From positions 84,013 through 91,752 of the forward strand of contig NZ_LR698973.1 in assembly GCF_902381825.1 (NCBI RefSeq): a stretch of DNA of 7,740 nucleotides. Reading direction: 5' to 3'. The position numbers and the translations under genes are program-made. The notes beneath the pieces were generated by a model, which was not told the origin of the DNA, made no database searches, and was given only the letters and a program-made list of their open reading frames with translations. The DNA comes from Pseudocoprococcus catus. GTDB lineage: Bacteria > Bacillota > Clostridia > Lachnospirales > Lachnospiraceae. Of the stretch, positions 5,981 through 7,740 are shown piece after piece (the first letter of the stretch is position 1; each line of letters opens with the position of its first letter).

Positions 5981-7162
5981 ATGGAGTTTAATTTTGCCAG
6001 TCGTCTGGATTCCTTTGAAGAAGGTATTTTTGCGACTTTAAATGATAAAAAGAACGAGCTGGTGAAGGCCGGCCGGAAGGTTTACAATATGTCTGTAGGT
6101 ACACCGGATTTCAAACCGGCCCAGCATATTATGGATGTAGTCAGTGAAGCTGCTTCAAAGCCTGAGAATTACAAATACGCATTGGCTGATTTGCCGGAAC
6201 TGTTGGATGCAGTCAGCAATCATTATGCAGAGCGCTATGGTGTTAAGGGCATTCGTCATGAAGAAATTATGTCTATTTATGGTTCCCAGGAGGGAATGGC
6301 GCATATTGCCATGGCGATTTGTGACCCGGGAGATGTAGTGCTTGTGCCGAATCCGGGTTATCCGGTTTTTACAGCAGGCCCTTTCCTTTGTGGTGCAAAG
6401 GTGGAAACCTATGACCTGCATCCTGAGAACAATTTCCTGATTGAATTCGACAAGATTCCTGAAGAACAGGCAAGACGGGCAAAGATGATGATTGTGTCCT
6501 ATCCGCTGAATCCGGTCTGTGTGACAGCACCTGATTCTTTTTATGAAGAACTGATCACATTTGCGAAGAAATACAACATTATCATTCTGCACGACAATGC
6601 TTATTCGGATATTATTTATGGCGGCAGAGTCGGCAAATCATTCCTTTCTTTTAGGGGAGCCAAGGACGTGGGCGTTGAATTTTATTCATTGTCCAAATCC
6701 TATAATTATACAGGTGCCAGAATGTCCTTTGTTGTAGGCAATCAGGCAGTTATTGATAAGTTTAAAAATGTACGTTCCCAAATTGATTATGGTATTTTCC
6801 TGCCGGTTCAGTATGGTGCCATTGCAGCCCTGACAGGTCCGCAGGACGCAGTGAAAGCACAGTGTGAAGAATATGATCGCCGTAATCATGCCCTTTCAGA
6901 GGGGCTGACATCTATCGGATGGAAAGTGCCTCTCAGCCAGGGAACCATGTTCTCATGGGCTCAGATTCCGGAAGGCTTTGCCAATTCCAATGAATTTGTG
7001 ATGGAATTAATGGAGAAAACCGGTCTTATAGTGACACCGGGCAGCAGCTTCGGAAGCCTTGGAGAAGGCTTTGTCCGTTTTGCATTGGTTCTGGACGTGC
7101 CGACCATTCAGGAAGCTGTTCGGTCCGTCAAAGAAAGCGGAATATTGAATAGTAGGATGTGA
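5981..7162 (+). CDS. Class I/II (fold type I) PLP-dependent aminotransferase
   Basis: A cytosolic transaminase of 393 residues, normal for the aspartate aminotransferase superfamily. Visible elements are the N-terminal substrate segment SVGTPDFKP (38-46), the cofactor-phosphate loop YGSQEG (100-105), PNPGYP (123-128) with Tyr127, the cofactor-contacting Asn177 in YPLNP, Asp205 and Tyr208 in HDNAYSD, Schiff-base Lys239 in SLSKSYNYTGAR with Arg247, and the carboxylate-binding Arg366 in FVRFA. The loop usually reading N-P-(T/S)-G reads NPVC. The overall look is closest to the Firmicutes aminotransferases often labelled LL-diaminopimelate or aspartate aminotransferase-like. No neighbouring lysine or aspartate pathway gene settles the substrate, so I give no symbol. 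It starts 22 bases after the phosphopantetheinyl transferase and ends six bases before greA. Confidence 0.92.
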   Translation: MEFNFASRLDSFEEGIFATLNDKKNELVKAGRKVYNMSVGTPDFKPAQHIMDVVSEAASKPENYKYALADLPELLDAVSNHYAERYGVKGIRHEEIMSIYGSQEGMAHIAMAICDPGDVVLVPNPGYPVFTAGPFLCGAKVETYDLHPENNFLIEFDKIPEEQARRAKMMIVSYPLNPVCVTAPDSFYEELITFAKKYNIIILHDNAYSDIIYGGRVGKSFLSFRGAKDVGVEFYSLSKSYNYTGARMSFVVGNQAVIDKFKNVRSQIDYGIFLPVQYGAIAALTGPQDAVKAQCEEYDRRNHALSEGLTSIGWKVPLSQGTMFSWAQIPEGFANSNEFVMELMEKTGLIVTPGSSFGSLGEGFVRFALVLDVPTIQEAVRSVKESGILNSRM

Positions 7163-7168
7163 TAGAAG

Positions 7169-7672
7169 ATGTATGATGAATTATCTGAGGCAGATATTCA
7201 GAAGATGAAGGAAGAGATTGAACACCGTAAGGTTGTTGTCCGTAAAGAGGCACTGGCGGCTGTCAAGGAAGCCAGGGAACAGGGAGATCTCAGTGAAAAT
7301 TTCGAGTATCAGGCAGCCAAGAGAGAAAAAAACCGAAACGAAAGCAGAATCCGCTATCTTGAAAGAATGGTCAAGACAGCAAAAGTCATCAAGGATCATT
7401 CCAAGGATGATGAGGTCGGACTGAATAATACGGTAACGGTTTATTTTGAAGATGAAGATGAGGAAGAAACATACCGTATCGTAACGACCGTCCGTGAGGA
7501 TGTGCTGCATGGTCTGATTAGTATTGATTCACCTGTCGGTAAGGCATTGTTGGGGCATCGTGTCGGTGATACAGTCCATGTCCAGGTCAATGACAAGTAC
7601 GGTTATGATGTAGAAATCAGAAAAATTGACAAAACGACGGACGAAACAGACGATAAAATCCGGGATTTCTAA
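7169..7672 (+). CDS. greA: Transcript cleavage factor, GreA type
   Basis: Binds in the secondary channel of RNA polymerase and stimulates cleavage of backtracked transcripts so elongation can resume. The 167-residue protein has the two-part Gre layout. An N-terminal antiparallel coiled coil (about 5-77) has the tip motif EQGDLSENFEYQAAKREK, with the metal-coordinating acidic pair Asp40 and Glu43 (E. coli Asp41 and Glu44). An FKBP-like C-terminal domain follows, with LISIDSPVGKALLGHRVGD at 116-134. It is about nine residues longer than the usual 158, mostly a charged tail after IRKID (KTTDETDDKIRDF), and it has an acidic run EDEDEEE at 94-100 in the first strand region of the C-terminal domain. 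A GreA paralogue elsewhere in the genome cannot be excluded. It is six bases after the aminotransferase stop, with AGGA at 7154-7157 as a modest ribosome binding site. Confidence 0.9.
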   Translation: MYDELSEADIQKMKEEIEHRKVVVRKEALAAVKEAREQGDLSENFEYQAAKREKNRNESRIRYLERMVKTAKVIKDHSKDDEVGLNNTVTVYFEDEDEEETYRIVTTVREDVLHGLISIDSPVGKALLGHRVGDTVHVQVNDKYGYDVEIRKIDKTTDETDDKIRDF

Positions 7673-7721
7673 ATAGGCAGAACGCACATAGAGAAATCAA
7701 TAACCGGTCAAAAAATAATTC

Positions 7722-7740
7722 AAACACAGGCCAGGTGTTT
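7722..7740 (+). terminator. Possible intrinsic terminator, cut by the window edge
   Basis: AAACAC (7722-7727) can pair with GTGTTT (7735-7740) around a seven-base loop, AGGCCAG, fifty bases after the greA stop. The right arm ends in TTT at the window edge, so a T-tract may follow but is not visible. The stem is AT-rich and only six pairs long, so this is tentative. The rest of 7673-7721 is A-rich and shows no gene. Confidence 0.35.

Noticed and set aside
6155..6592. A 145-codon open frame on the minus strand inside the aminotransferase gene.
   Set aside because: It lies wholly opposite a gene with all expected motifs, its protein is rich in Cys, His and Arg as antisense shadows are, and it has no recognisable domain.

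Overview
The window looks like a chromosomal segment of a Gram-positive Clostridia, most likely a gut-type Lachnospiraceae. This is inferred from the moderate GC content (judged by eye), strong AGGAGG-type ribosome binding sites, heavy AGA/GGA codon use, and the protein flavour: a Firmicutes-type DeoD, a long XPNPEP1-like Xaa-Pro aminopeptidase and a clostridial GH2 subfamily. No species can be named from the sequence alone.

Layout. Positions 1-77 appear to be the right end of an IS200/IS605-family element: the last 19 codons of a probable TnpB, overlapping a hairpin that would form the 3' end of its omega (guide) RNA. Almost directly after it, positions 82-313 form one large imperfect inverted repeat with a perfect 28-bp core, and no believable gene lies inside it. 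From about 321 to the end there are six intact genes, all on the + strand: deoD (purine nucleoside phosphorylase), an M24B Xaa-Pro aminopeptidase, a 768-residue GH2-fold protein, an Sfp-type phosphopantetheinyl transferase, a class I/II PLP-dependent aminotransferase and a GreA-type transcript cleavage factor. Gaps are 90, 46, 3, 22 and 6 bases, and I see no convincing internal terminator. The genes from the aminopeptidase to greA are therefore probably one transcript, possibly read through from the deoD promoter. A hairpin at the extreme right edge may be the terminator.

How the genes fit together. This is a mixed housekeeping cluster rather than one obvious pathway: nucleoside salvage, proline-peptide turnover, amino acid metabolism, carrier-protein activation and transcription fidelity. 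No acyl or peptidyl carrier protein is present for the phosphopantetheinyl transferase.

The two things most worth a second look are (1) the GH2-fold protein, which keeps the family framework but seems to have lost both catalytic carboxylates and several other active-site residues, so it may be a pseudoenzyme, and (2) the 232-base palindromic element wedged between the transposon end and the deoD promoter.
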